Shown here in pieces: positions 1 to 10,960 of a DNA stretch of 12,457 bases (position 1 is the first letter of the stretch; each line of letters begins with the position of its first letter). The translations under genes were made by a program, and so were the position numbers. Source of the DNA: Thermoplasmata archaeon (GTDB lineage: Archaea > Thermoplasmatota > Thermoplasmata > RBG-16-68-12); NCBI GenBank assembly GCA_013329855.1, contig DUJI01000214.1, positions 1-12,457 of the forward strand, written 5' to 3'. The notes under the pieces were generated by a model, which ran no database searches, had not been told where the DNA came from, and worked only from the letters and a program-made list of their open reading frames with translations.

Positions 1-3223
<3,223 letters not shown>

Positions 3224-3225
<2 letters not shown>

Positions 3226-3230
3226 GGTGA
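3224..3230 (+). promoter_or_regulatory. Shine-Dalgarno site of gyrA
   Basis: GAGGTGA overlaps the gyrB stop codon and ends 3 nt before the GTG at 3234. It matches the usual anti-SD complement and fixes this GTG as the gyrA start. The placement implies coupled translation of the two gyrase subunits. Confidence 0.75.
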
Positions 3231-3233
3231 CGC

Positions 3234-5762
3234 GTGCCGGAAGAGGGAGCCCGGGAACCGCAGCGGCGGATCGTTCCGCAGTCCATCGAGGACGAGCTCC
3301 AGCGGTCCTACATCGACTACGCGATGTCCGTCATCGTCGGCCGCGCCCTCCCCGACGCGCGCGATGGACTGAAGCCCGTCCAGCGGCGCATCCTGCATTC
3401 GATGAATGAGGAGGGGATGGGCTCCGGCTCGCAGTACAAGAAGGCAGCGCGTGTCGTAGGGTCCGTCTTGGGCCGCTACCACCCGCACGGCGACCTGGCC
3501 GTCTACGACGCGCTCGCTCGGATGGTCCAAGACTTCTCTCTCCGATACCCCCTCATCGACGGCCAGGGGAACTGGGGGAGCACAGAGGACGAGCCCGCGG
3601 CCATGCGGTACACGGAATGCCGCCTCGCGAAAACCGCCGAGGCCATGCTCGAGGACATCGACAAGGACACCGTCGACTGGATGGACAACTTCGACGGAAC
3701 CCTCCGGGAGCCCCTGGTCCTCCCGTCCAAGTTCCCGAACCTTCTCGTGAACGGATCGAGCGGCATCGCGGTCGGCATGGCCACGAACATGCCCCCGCAC
3801 AACCTGAACGAGGTCGTGGATGCACTCACCGTCCTCATCGACAACTCCGCCGCGGAGCTCCGAGACCTGTTCAATCCGGAGACGGGGCCAATACGCGGCC
3901 CCGATTTCCCGACGGGCGGCATCTTGTACGGCATCGACGGCGTCGCAGAGGCGTATCGCTCCGGGCGGGGACTGATCTCGATCCGCGCCAAAGCGGGCTT
4001 CGAGGAGGCGGGCCATGACAAGGTCCGCATCGTGATCACTGAGATTCCCTACATGGTCAACAAGGCCTCCCTGGTCGAGTCGATCGCCCTCTTGGTGAAG
4101 TCGAAGAAGATCGAGGGAGTCACGGACCTACGGGACGAGAGTGACCGTGATGGCATGCGAATCGTCCTTGAGCTGAAGCGCGATGCGGTGGAGGACGTCG
4201 TGCTAAACCAGCTCTACCACCACACCCAGATGGAGACCACGTTTGGGGTGATCAACCTCGCCCTCGTGGATGGCAAGCCGAGGTACCTGCCCCTCAAAGA
4301 AGAACTCCAGGTCTACCTCGATCATCGCGTCCTCATGGTGCGGCGGCGCACCGAGTTCGACCTCCGAAAGGCACGGGAACGCCTCCACATCGTCGAAGGG
4401 CTGATCACGGCGGTCGACCACATCGACGAGGTCATCCGGCTCATCCGCCACTCCCAGACCGTGGACGAGGCGCGCGCGGGCCTCATGAGCCGCTACCTCC
4501 TCAGTGAAGCCCAGGCCAACGCAATCCTCGCCATGACCCTGCGGCAGCTGACCGGGCTCGAGATCGAGAAGCTGCGGCAGGAGCAGCGCGACCTGACCTC
4601 GAGGATCGAGGGGCTCGAGGCCATCTTGGCGTCGCGCGAGCGCATCCTCGGAATCATCAAGGAGGAACTCGCGGAGCTGGAGCAGAAGTTCGGGGACGCC
4701 CGCCGCACCGCAATCGAACTCCAAGGTGCAGACATTGAGGTCGAGGACCTGATCCCCGAGGAGGACGTCGTCGTCACAATCACGAACACAGGCTACGTCA
4801 AGCGCATCCCCGTGACCGCGTACCGCACGCAGCGGCGCGGCGGGAAGGGCGTCACGGGCATGGAGACGAAGGAGGAGGACTTCGTCGTCAACCTGTTCAC
4901 GGCGTCCACCCACGACTACATCCTCTTCTTCACGAGCCGGGGCCAGTGCTACTGGCTCAAGACGTACCGGATCCCCGTCGGATCGCGGTACGCGAAGGGC
5001 AAGCCCATCGTGAACATCCTCCCGCGCCTCGAGCCCAACGAGAAGGTCCTCGACATGATCGCCGTGCGGGAGTTCGACCCCTTGCGGACCATCGTGTTCG
5101 CCACGAGGCTGGGTCGGGTCAAGCAGACCCGCTTGGACGCGTTCCAGCGGCCCAACATCCGCGGAATCCGGGCGATCGCGCTGAACGAGGGCGACGAGCT
5201 CGTCGAGGCGCGGATCGCGGACGGCGACGAGGAGGTCATCCTCGCCAGCGCGGGCGGCTACGCGAACCGCTTCGTCCTGAGCGAGATCCGGTCCATGGGC
5301 CGCACGGCAGCGGGCGTCATCGGGATGCGGCTCCGCAAGGGCGACCGCGTGGTCTCCATGGCCCTCGTGAAGAGCGAGGAGACGGAGCTCCTGACGGTCC
5401 TTGAGGCGGGCCTCGGGAAGCGGACGAAGGTCAAGGAGTACCGCAAGACGCGGCGCGGCAGCCAGGGCGTGAAGACCACAAACACCAAGGCGGCCAGGAG
5501 CTCGGTTGTCGGCGTCTTCGAGGTCGGGCCGGGGGACGAAATCCTCGTGACCACGGTGGGCGGCGTGGTCATCCGCTGTCCCGTGGACGACATCCGGGAG
5601 ACCGGGCGGGCCGCGATGGGCGTGCGCATCCAGCGCCTCGCCGAGGGGGACAAGATCTCTGCCGTCGTTCGCCTGGCGAGCTCCCAGGTGGAGGACGCGG
5701 CCGGTGAGGGAGCGCCCCCGACGCCGCGGGAGCCTCCCGAGAACCCCGAACCGCAGGCCTGA
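3234..5762 (+). CDS. gyrA: DNA gyrase subunit A
   Basis: Breakage-reunion subunit of gyrase, partner of GyrB, acting on chromosomal DNA. It is complete at 842 residues, normal for the family. The N-terminal winged-helix domain has [20 protein letters not shown], the QRDR segment [12 protein letters not shown], and the active-site Tyr126 in [10 protein letters not shown]. Residues 376-490 form the coiled-coil arm and C-gate. The C-terminal beta-pinwheel begins near 505 and carries an intact GyrA box, QRRGGKG, at 533-539. This marks it as a supercoiling gyrase rather than topoisomerase IV. Leu88 sits at the position of E. coli Ser83, while Asp92 (Asp87) is kept. The tail is short and proline-rich ([13 protein letters not shown]). 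The GTG start is set by a Shine-Dalgarno site 3 nt upstream and by the short N-terminus before [11 protein letters not shown]. It ends 1 nt from the convergent epimerase gene. Confidence 0.97.
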   Translation: MPEEGAREPQRRIVPQSIEDELQRSYIDYAMSVIVGRALPDARDGLKPVQRRILHSMNEEGMGSGSQYKKAARVVGSVLGRYHPHGDLAVYDALARMVQDFSLRYPLIDGQGNWGSTEDEPAAMRYTECRLAKTAEAMLEDIDKDTVDWMDNFDGTLREPLVLPSKFPNLLVNGSSGIAVGMATNMPPHNLNEVVDALTVLIDNSAAELRDLFNPETGPIRGPDFPTGGILYGIDGVAEAYRSGRGLISIRAKAGFEEAGHDKVRIVITEIPYMVNKASLVESIALLVKSKKIEGVTDLRDESDRDGMRIVLELKRDAVEDVVLNQLYHHTQMETTFGVINLALVDGKPRYLPLKEELQVYLDHRVLMVRRRTEFDLRKARERLHIVEGLITAVDHIDEVIRLIRHSQTVDEARAGLMSRYLLSEAQANAILAMTLRQLTGLEIEKLRQEQRDLTSRIEGLEAILASRERILGIIKEELAELEQKFGDARRTAIELQGADIEVEDLIPEEDVVVTITNTGYVKRIPVTAYRTQRRGGKGVTGMETKEEDFVVNLFTASTHDYILFFTSRGQCYWLKTYRIPVGSRYAKGKPIVNILPRLEPNEKVLDMIAVREFDPLRTIVFATRLGRVKQTRLDAFQRPNIRGIRAIALNEGDELVEARIADGDEEVILASAGGYANRFVLSEIRSMGRTAAGVIGMRLRKGDRVVSMALVKSEETELLTVLEAGLGKRTKVKEYRKTRRGSQGVKTTNTKAARSSVVGVFEVGPGDEILVTTVGGVVIRCPVDDIRETGRAAMGVRIQRLAEGDKISAVVRLASSQVEDAAGEGAPPTPREPPENPEPQA

Positions 5763-5763
5763 C

Positions 5764-6825
5764 CTACCCGGGCCACTGCACGTCGATCCCGAGGCCGGGC
5801 TTCGAGGGCGCCACGAGGTGCCCCCGCTTGAACTCCAGGCCCGACGACGGGTCGGACGCCAGGTTGAAATGGGAGTCCAGGTCGAGCCACCGCACGTTCG
5901 GGGAGGCGAGGGCGAAGTGGAGGCCCGCGGCGATGGACAGGGTGGGCTCGCTCATGCATCCGACCATCGTGCGGTAGCCCGCGGAGGCGCAAATCGTGTC
6001 CACCTCCATGGCCCGCGAGATCCCCCCGTGCTTCATCAGCTTCAGGTTCACCGCCTTGGCCGCGTTCGCCCACCGGACCTTCTTCGCATCCTCCGGGGTG
6101 AGGACCATCTCGTCCGCCATGACGGGGATGGGCGAGGATTCCGCAAGGACCCGCATCCCCTCGACGTCCACCGCAGGAACGGGCTGCTCGAGGATTGCGA
6201 CATTCAGCTCGCGGGCCGCGCGGGCGAAGGAGAGGGCCTGGCCCCAGGTGTACCCCTCGTTGCCGTCCACCCGGAACTCGATCTCCGGACCCACCGCGGC
6301 CCGAATGTCCCGGAGGCGCTCCAGGTCCGCGCGGGGATCCTTCCCGACCTTGATCTTCAGGGCGCGGAACCCCTGCTTCGTCCAGCGCACGGCGCGGTCC
6401 ACCGCGTCCCGGGTGGACATGATCCCGATGGTCATGTCCGTGATCATCCGGTCCCGGCTGCCGCCGAGGTAGCGGTAGAGAGGGAGGCCCGCCACCTGGG
6501 CCGCCAGGTCGTGGACCGCGATGTCCACGGCGGCCTTCGCGGACGGGTTCCCGGGGAGGAGCTTGTCCATCCGGTCGGCCACCTCATGCGGCTGGTGGAA
6601 CTCGAAGTCCTTCAGGCCCTTGACCAGGGTCTTCAGGGACTCCTTCATGGTCATCGAGGTCTCGTGGGTCACCTCGCTCGGCGCCCCGCAACCCTGTCCC
6701 GTGAGTCCGCCTGAGTGGATGAAGACCCAGAAGGTCTCCGCAACCTCGGACGAGCCGCGAGCGATGGTGAACCTCTCCTTCCGCGGAATCGTGAGGGAGG
6801 CGTGCTCGATGAGTTCGATCTGCAT
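5764..6825 (-). CDS. Dipeptide epimerase, enolase superfamily (Ala-Glu epimerase-like)
   Basis: Predicted cytoplasmic racemase acting on the alpha-carbon of the second residue of a dipeptide, such as L-Ala-D/L-Glu. Counting from the ATG at 6825 (353 residues), the N-terminal capping domain (1-120) is followed by a TIM barrel with the catalytic set of the muconate-lactonizing subgroup. These are K157-I-K159, metal ligands Asp187, Glu213 and Asp238 (in MADE), and the opposite base in KLMK (262-265). The C-terminal D315-L-D317 pair is the feature that, in characterised dipeptide epimerases, binds the substrate ammonium group. The frame extends upstream to 6894, but that stretch is unlike the family and the true N-terminus is MQIELIEHASL. 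No Shine-Dalgarno site precedes it; a TATA-like box about 30 nt upstream suggests a leaderless message. True substrate is unknown; o-succinylbenzoate synthase or another superfamily function is less likely because of the DxD pair. Confidence 0.85.
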   Translation of the reverse strand: MQIELIEHASLTIPRKERFTIARGSSEVAETFWVFIHSGGLTGQGCGAPSEVTHETSMTMKESLKTLVKGLKDFEFHQPHEVADRMDKLLPGNPSAKAAVDIAVHDLAAQVAGLPLYRYLGGSRDRMITDMTIGIMSTRDAVDRAVRWTKQGFRALKIKVGKDPRADLERLRDIRAAVGPEIEFRVDGNEGYTWGQALSFARAARELNVAILEQPVPAVDVEGMRVLAESSPIPVMADEMVLTPEDAKKVRWANAAKAVNLKLMKHGGISRAMEVDTICASAGYRTMVGCMSEPTLSIAAGLHFALASPNVRWLDLDSHFNLASDPSSGLEFKRGHLVAPSKPGLGIDVQWPG

Positions 6826-6850
6826 GCGGTCAGGAGAGACGCGAGCCCCG

Positions 6851-6863
6851 ATATCAAGATAGC
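6851..6863 (-). promoter_or_regulatory. TATA-like box for the epimerase gene
   Basis: Read on the - strand this is CTATCTTGATAT, centred about 30 nt upstream of the ATG at 6825 in otherwise GC-rich DNA. That spacing would put the start of transcription at or a few nt before the ATG, fitting a leaderless archaeal message. Only a weak match to the archaeal TATA consensus; inferred. Confidence 0.4.
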
Positions 6864-6914
6864 CACAGGCCGCCGGGCCGATTCGGCGGCGCACTTCGTC
6901 ACGGTCTGTCGGAC

Positions 6915-6930
6915 TTTCGGATAACCGAAA
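6915..6930. promoter_or_regulatory. Perfect inverted repeat, candidate operator
   Basis: TTTCGG-ATAA-CCGAAA is a perfect 6-bp inverted repeat with a 4-bp centre, in the divergent promoter region. Its right arm overlaps the presumed BRE part of the hemA promoter (CCGAAATTATCATT). A dimeric regulator bound here would be placed to control hemA and perhaps the epimerase, whose start is about 90 bp away. The regulator is unknown, and a short hairpin in an RNA is an alternative. Confidence 0.5.
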
Positions 6931-6937
6931 TTATCAT
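6926..6937 (+). promoter_or_regulatory. BRE/TATA-like element for the hem operon
   Basis: CGAAATTATCAT resembles an archaeal purine-rich BRE followed by a TATA-like box. Transcription would start about 25 nt downstream, near 6959-6962, leaving a leader of about 40 nt before the ATG at 7002. Consensus match is modest, so this is a prediction. Confidence 0.4.
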
Positions 6938-7001
6938 TGGATTGCGAATAACTTCCGCATAGATTCAAATAGACACCTTGAGTCGCGCGCATCGGCAGGC
7001 C

Positions 7002-8282
7002 ATGGGGTCCGAGAGGAAGCGCGTATCCCAAGGAGGGGACGCGACGGCGCGCGCGCCCGAGCTCGTCCTCGTCGGGGTGAACCACCGGACGTGCCCCCTG
7101 GACCGGCGCGAGGTCCTCCTCCGGAGAGCCACCTATCCTCGCCTCCGAGCTGCGGGGGGCCCGTCACCGCCTTGGACGGACCTCGTCCTCCTGGCGACCT
7201 GCAACCGGATCGAGGTCTATGGGGCGACCGCGAGGCCGTCGGAGGCCGCGCAGACCATCCGAAAGGCCCTGGAGATTCCGGACGCCTCGTCCGCCGTGTA
7301 CGTCCTCACGGGGGCCGACGCCGCGGCCCATCTTCTCCGGGTGGCCGCGGGACTCGATTCTCTGGCCCAAGGGGAGGCCCAGGTCGCGGCCCAAGTCCGC
7401 AGGGCGCCCGTCCTCCGGCCCAAGACCTGGCGGCGTTCGGCTCTGCTCGCCGATCTTCTCGAGGCTGCAGCCCGGGAGGCGCCGCGGATCCGGACGCTGG
7501 CGGGACTCAACGGGAAGGACATTTCGGCCAGCCATGCGGCCCTGCGTTTCATGGACGCCTCGGTTCCGGTGACCCGTCCCACGATCGCACTCCTGGGGAC
7601 CGGCAAGATGGCCCGCATCGCGGCCGGATCCCTCCGGGGCCGGGCGCGGATCCTCGTCGCGAACCGGGACGCACACCGTGCGCGCGAGGTCGCCCAAGGG
7701 CTCGGCGGCCAAGCGTACGGCCTTGACGAACTCGACGCGGTCCTCGGAGACGCCGACGTGGTCCTGGCCGCCACCGCGACGCGCAAGCCCATCGTCTCGC
7801 GCAGCCGCCTCCAGCGCGTCCTCCGTCGGCGAACCGAACGGCCGATCTGGTTCATCGACCTGGGGTTCCCCCGGAACATCGACGCGGCGTGCCGCGACCT
7901 GCCCGGCGTCACCCTCGTGGACATCGACGCGTTGGCGCCCTGGGGCGCCCAACCCCTGCCTCCTGGGGCCCTCGCCAAGGCAGAGTCCAGGATCCACACC
8001 GAGGCCGAGCGGTTGGTCCGCATGCTTCATCCCGCGTCCGCCGCGGACATCGTCGCCCTGCGGAAGACCGCGGAGGAGATCCGCCGGCGCGAGGTGGACG
8101 AGGCCCTCGCCCGCCTCCCGGCGCTGAGCGAATCCGACCGGGCCGTGGTGGACAAGCTCGCGACCCGCCTCGTGAACCGCTTCCTCCACGGGCCCACGGA
8201 GCGCCTGCGCTCGTTCCCGGAGAGCACGCGGGTCGAGATCGTCCAGGAACTCCTGCGCGGCATGGGAGGGACGCCACGGTGA
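7002..8282 (+). CDS. hemA: Glutamyl-tRNA reductase
   Basis: First committed step of C5 tetrapyrrole synthesis: NADPH-dependent reduction of Glu-tRNA(Glu) to glutamate-1-semialdehyde, which HemL then converts to 5-aminolevulinate. Counting from the ATG at 7002 (426 residues), the catalytic domain has LVGVNHRTCPLDRREVL (22-40), the nucleophile Cys67 in LLATCNRIEVYG, and VAAGLDSLAQGEAQ (114-127). The NADPH-binding Rossmann fold has LGTGKMA (198-204), and a C-terminal helical dimerisation domain follows (about 330-426). The start is uncertain: a TTG at 6978 would add eight residues, neither start has a Shine-Dalgarno site, and conservation begins only near residue 19. It is the first gene of the hem operon, behind an AT-rich promoter region. 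Its stop overlaps the hemC start by 4 nt (GTGA). Identity is firm. Confidence 0.95.
   Translation: MGSERKRVSQGGDATARAPELVLVGVNHRTCPLDRREVLLRRATYPRLRAAGGPSPPWTDLVLLATCNRIEVYGATARPSEAAQTIRKALEIPDASSAVYVLTGADAAAHLLRVAAGLDSLAQGEAQVAAQVRRAPVLRPKTWRRSALLADLLEAAAREAPRIRTLAGLNGKDISASHAALRFMDASVPVTRPTIALLGTGKMARIAAGSLRGRARILVANRDAHRAREVAQGLGGQAYGLDELDAVLGDADVVLAATATRKPIVSRSRLQRVLRRRTERPIWFIDLGFPRNIDAACRDLPGVTLVDIDALAPWGAQPLPPGALAKAESRIHTEAERLVRMLHPASAADIVALRKTAEEIRRREVDEALARLPALSESDRAVVDKLATRLVNRFLHGPTERLRSFPESTRVEIVQELLRGMGGTPR
8264..8270 (+). promoter_or_regulatory. Shine-Dalgarno site of hemC
   Basis: GGGAGGG lies 8 nt before the GTG at 8279, inside the end of hemA. It selects this GTG over the much longer upstream open frame, which is only a shadow of hemA. 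Confidence 0.75.
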
Positions 8283-9202
8283 CGGAGCGGCTGCGCGTGG
8301 GAACGCGAGGCAGCCCGCTGGCCCTGGCGCAGACCCAGGAGGCCCTGGCCCATCTGCAGAAGGTGCACCCGGACCTCGAATTCGAGACCGTGGAGATCCG
8401 CACCCAGGGCGACGAGGGATCCCGGGAGGACCTGGGCACCCCACTGGACGGGAAACGGGCCTTCACCAAACGAATCGAGGAAGCCCTCCTGGACGGCCGC
8501 ATCGACCTTGCTGTGCACAGCCTCAAGGACGTCCCCACGGAACCGGTCTCCGGCCTCGAAATCGCCGCCGTGCCACCCCGCGCGGACCCGCGGGATGTCC
8601 TCGTCGCCAACGAGAACCTCTCCCTGTCCTACCTTCCACCGGGGACCCGGGTGGGCACGAGCAGCCTCCGCCGGAGGGCCCAGCTCCTCGCGGAGTGGCC
8701 TCGCCTTCAAATCGTGGACCTCCACGGAAACGTCGAGACGCGGCTCCGCCGACTCGACGCGAAGGACTTCGACGCGGTGGTCGTGGCGTCCGCGGGATTG
8801 GAGAGACTCGGCCTCCGGGACCGGAGGCCCCAGCCCGTGGACCCCGACCTGCTGACCCCGGCCCCGGGCCAGGGCGCGCTCGCCATCGCGACGCGGACCT
8901 CGGAGGCCCGCCTTCACGCTCTTCTCCGCCCGATCGATGACCCGGCCGCGCGCGCCGCGACGGACGCAGAGCGCGCCCTGAGCGCCCGCCTGGGAGGCGG
9001 CTGCAACGTCCCCTTCGGCGCCCTCGCCACCCTGGAGGAAGGGTCTCTCCTCCTGCGGGCGGTGGTGGCCTCCCACGATGGCCGATGCGTCGTCCGGGCC
9101 ATGCGTCAGGCGCCCGCTCAAGAAGCGGGAGCCATCGTGGACGCGGTCGCCTCGCGCCTCCTCGAGGGCGGCGCGGACGAGATCCTCCGGGAGGCGTCCT
9201 GA
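8279..9202 (+). CDS. hemC: Hydroxymethylbilane synthase (porphobilinogen deaminase)
   Basis: Joins four porphobilinogen molecules head to tail into hydroxymethylbilane, the substrate of HemD. The protein is 307 residues, usual for the family. It opens with LRVGTRGSPLALAQT. The catalytic Asp84 lies in AVHSLKDVP, basic residues for the polypyrrole chain are in VGTSSLRRRAQL and LHGNVETRLRRLD, and APGQGALAI marks the end of domain 2. Cys242 in LGGGCNVPFGA is the attachment point of the dipyrromethane cofactor. The GTG start overlaps the hemA stop and has a strong Shine-Dalgarno site 8 nt upstream. Its TGA shares one base with the hemD ATG, so translation is probably coupled along the operon. Confidence 0.96.
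   Translation: MTERLRVGTRGSPLALAQTQEALAHLQKVHPDLEFETVEIRTQGDEGSREDLGTPLDGKRAFTKRIEEALLDGRIDLAVHSLKDVPTEPVSGLEIAAVPPRADPRDVLVANENLSLSYLPPGTRVGTSSLRRRAQLLAEWPRLQIVDLHGNVETRLRRLDAKDFDAVVVASAGLERLGLRDRRPQPVDPDLLTPAPGQGALAIATRTSEARLHALLRPIDDPAARAATDAERALSARLGGGCNVPFGALATLEEGSLLLRAVVASHDGRCVVRAMRQAPAQEAGAIVDAVASRLLEGGADEILREAS
9189..9194 (+). promoter_or_regulatory. Shine-Dalgarno site of hemD
   Basis: GGGAGG lies 7 nt before the ATG at 9202, within the last codons of hemC. It supports this start over the in-frame extension back to 9085. Confidence 0.7.
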
Positions 9203-9966
9203 TGGACGACGCGCCTCTGGCCGGCCGGACCATCCTCGTCGCGGGATCCGAGGACCGCGTGCCCATCCTCACGGAGGCGCTCACCCGCCAAGGCGCGGCA
9301 GTCATCCCCTTCCCCACGGTCCGGATTGTCCCGCCCGAAGACCTCGGGCCGCTCGACGAGGCGCTCAGGAACTGGGCCTCGTTCGACTGGGTCGTGTTCA
9401 CGAGCGCGCACGGCGTGAGCGCGGTCGCCGAGCGGGCACGAGACTTGCACGTCGACCTCCGGAAGACCCGCGGACGGATCGCGGCGGTCGGGCCCGTGAC
9501 CCGGGCCGCGCTCCAGCGGAACGGCCTGCCCGCGGACGTCGTGCCTGCGGAGTACGTGACGGACGCCATCGCGGACGTCATGGGCGACGTCTCCGGGAAA
9601 CGGATTCTGCTCCCCCGGTCGCGCCTCTCCCGGCAGTCCCTGCCCGACACCCTGAAGACGCGGGGTGCCGAGGTATCCCAGGTCAACGCGTACGACGCGG
9701 TCCCTGCGGACTCCCAGCCGGAGCATCCGCTGCCGCGCACGATCGACTACATCGTGTTCACGAGTCCGTCCTCCGCGGAGAACCTGACCACCCTGGTCTC
9801 CGAGAAGGAGCTCGTCCGTCTCCTGGAGCGCACGCCCGCGGCGGCCATCGGCCCGGTCACCGCCGAGGCGGCCCGCACCCTGGGCTTCCGGATAGCGCTC
9901 GTCGCGCCCGAGCACACGATCGACGGGCTCGTGAAGAGCCTCGCGGAGTTGCGACCCCATGAGTGA
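9202..9966 (+). CDS. hemD: Uroporphyrinogen-III synthase
   Basis: Cyclises hydroxymethylbilane with inversion of ring D to uroporphyrinogen III, the branch point to siroheme, corrinoids and heme. The protein is 254 residues, typical length. This family is poorly conserved, but its usual two-domain landmarks are here: VVFTSAHGVSAV (64-75), IAAVGPVTRAAL (93-104), ILLPRSRLSRQSLPDTL (135-151), VNAYDAVP with the conserved Tyr164, IVFTSPSSAENL (184-195) and AAIGPVTAEAARTLG (214-228). Position directly after hemC strongly supports the call. The ATG overlaps the hemC stop by 1 nt, and its own stop overlaps the hemB start by 8 nt. No fusion to a methyltransferase (CobA/SUMT) domain is seen. Confidence 0.92.
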   Translation: MDDAPLAGRTILVAGSEDRVPILTEALTRQGAAVIPFPTVRIVPPEDLGPLDEALRNWASFDWVVFTSAHGVSAVAERARDLHVDLRKTRGRIAAVGPVTRAALQRNGLPADVVPAEYVTDAIADVMGDVSGKRILLPRSRLSRQSLPDTLKTRGAEVSQVNAYDAVPADSQPEHPLPRTIDYIVFTSPSSAENLTTLVSEKELVRLLERTPAAAIGPVTAEAARTLGFRIALVAPEHTIDGLVKSLAELRPHE

Positions 9967-10960
9967 GTTCAAGATCCCCGCACCCAAGCAGCGCCTCCGC
10001 CGTCTGCGGCAGAGCGAGGCCATCCGCTCCCTGGTCCGGGAGACGTCGGCCGAGGTGAGCCACCTCGTCCAGCCCCTCTTCGTGCGCGAGGACGGGACGG
10101 CCCCGGCCGACATCCCTTCCATGCCCGGCATCCGCCGCCTCACGGTCGACGAAGCGGGCCAGGAGGCAAAGGAACTGTCCGGACTCGGCGTCCCGGCGGT
10201 GATCCTCTTCGGCCTCCCGTCGGAGAAGGACCCGCTCGCCCGCGGCGCCTACGACGAGGGCGGCGTGGTCCAGGAGGCCATCCGGTCCGTCCGGCATGCG
10301 GCGCCCGACCTGACCATCCTCGCGGACGTCTGCCTGTGCGAGTACACGGACCACGGACACTGCGGCGTCGTGCGCGACGGAAAGATCGACAACGACGCGT
10401 CCCTCGAATTGCTCGCTCGCACGGCAGTCAGCCAAGCCGCGGCGGGAGCCGACATGGTGGCGCCGAGCGCGATGATGGACGGGCAGGTCGCCGCCATCCG
10501 GGCCGCCCTGGACCAGGCGGGCTTCGAAGACACGATCATCCTCGCCTACGCGGCGAAGCACGCGTCCGCGTTCTACGGCCCCTTCCGGGAAGCGGCGGAC
10601 TCGTCCCCCGTGTTCGGCGACCGGCGGAGCTACCAGAAGGACCCGGCCAACCTCCGCGAATCCCTGCGGGAGATCGCCCTGGACCTCGAGGAGGGCGCGG
10701 ACATCGTCATGGTCAAGCCCGCACTGGCGTACCTCGACGTCCTGCGTGCGGCCCGCGAGCGCTTCGACGCGCCCCTGGCCGCGTACGCGGTGAGCGGCGA
10801 GTACTCCTTGATCAAGGCGGCCGCGGAGCGCGGGTGGGTGGACGAGCGCGCCATCGTCGAGGAGACGCTCACGGCGATCCGCCGCGCCGGGGCCGACCTC
10901 ATCCTGACCTACCACGCGAAGGACGTCGCCCGGTGGCGGGGAGGGAATGCCCATGGCTGA
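9959..10960 (+). CDS. hemB: Delta-aminolevulinic acid dehydratase (porphobilinogen synthase)
   Basis: Condenses two 5-aminolevulinate molecules to porphobilinogen, the substrate of HemC. The protein is 333 residues, as expected for this homo-octameric TIM-barrel enzyme. The metal site DVCLCEYTDHGHCG has Cys125, Cys127 and Cys135, so this is the zinc-dependent type rather than the Mg-only type. The two Schiff-base lysines are Lys200 in YAAKHASAFYGPFREAA and Lys253 in MVKPALAYLD. Other family signatures are AYDEGGVVQEA, the substrate loop region GDRRSYQKDPAN and AVSGEYSLIKAAAERGW. Start is the ATG at 9959, with GGAG about 10 nt upstream, and the N-terminus (RLRRLRQSEAIRSLVRET) matches the family. 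It overlaps hemD by 8 nt and the HemQ-like gene by 8 nt. Confidence 0.96.
   Translation: MSEFKIPAPKQRLRRLRQSEAIRSLVRETSAEVSHLVQPLFVREDGTAPADIPSMPGIRRLTVDEAGQEAKELSGLGVPAVILFGLPSEKDPLARGAYDEGGVVQEAIRSVRHAAPDLTILADVCLCEYTDHGHCGVVRDGKIDNDASLELLARTAVSQAAAGADMVAPSAMMDGQVAAIRAALDQAGFEDTIILAYAAKHASAFYGPFREAADSSPVFGDRRSYQKDPANLRESLREIALDLEEGADIVMVKPALAYLDVLRAARERFDAPLAAYAVSGEYSLIKAAAERGWVDERAIVEETLTAIRRAGADLILTYHAKDVARWRGGNAHG
10940..10945 (+). promoter_or_regulatory. Shine-Dalgarno site of the HemQ-like gene
   Basis: GGAGGG is only 1 nt from an ATG at 10947 but 7 nt from the ATG at 10953. This makes 10953 the better start. Confidence 0.6.

Larger units (their letters stand above)
6826..7001. promoter_or_regulatory. 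Divergent intergenic region between epimerase and hemA
   Basis: This is the only sizeable non-coding stretch, about 176 bp. It is clearly more AT-rich from 6915 to 6977 than the surrounding genes. It contains a TATA-like box for each direction, a perfect inverted repeat at 6915-6930, and a GC-rich 7-bp inverted repeat (GCCGCCG at 6869-6875, CGGCGGC at 6884-6890) that may be chance at this GC content. No tRNA or riboswitch-like structure was recognised. Short reading frames crossing it look like shadows. Confidence 0.7.

Noticed and set aside
6869..6890. GC-rich 7-bp inverted repeat as a terminator or operator
   Set aside because: Such short G/C-only repeats are common by chance at this composition, and no T-run follows on either strand.
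6826..6894. N-terminal extension of the epimerase to an ATG at 6894
   Set aside because: The extra 23 residues are unlike the family and would cover the TATA-like box; MQIELIEHASL is the expected N-terminus.
7030..7036. AAGGAGG, a perfect Shine-Dalgarno-like string within early hemA
   Set aside because: No ATG, GTG or TTG follows at a usable distance in any frame; the next GTG is about 40 nt away, so it is probably coincidental coding sequence.
7889..8278. Upstream extension of the hemC frame
   Set aside because: This part is translated from the wrong frame of hemA. The GTG at 8279 has a Shine-Dalgarno site and the conserved HemC N-terminus.
7164..8444. Long - strand open frame of 426 codons opposite hemA and hemC
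   Set aside because: High GC3 removes stop codons from other frames. Its translation is low-complexity (Gly, Arg, Pro rich) with no family motif, while the + strand has unmistakable HemA and HemC.
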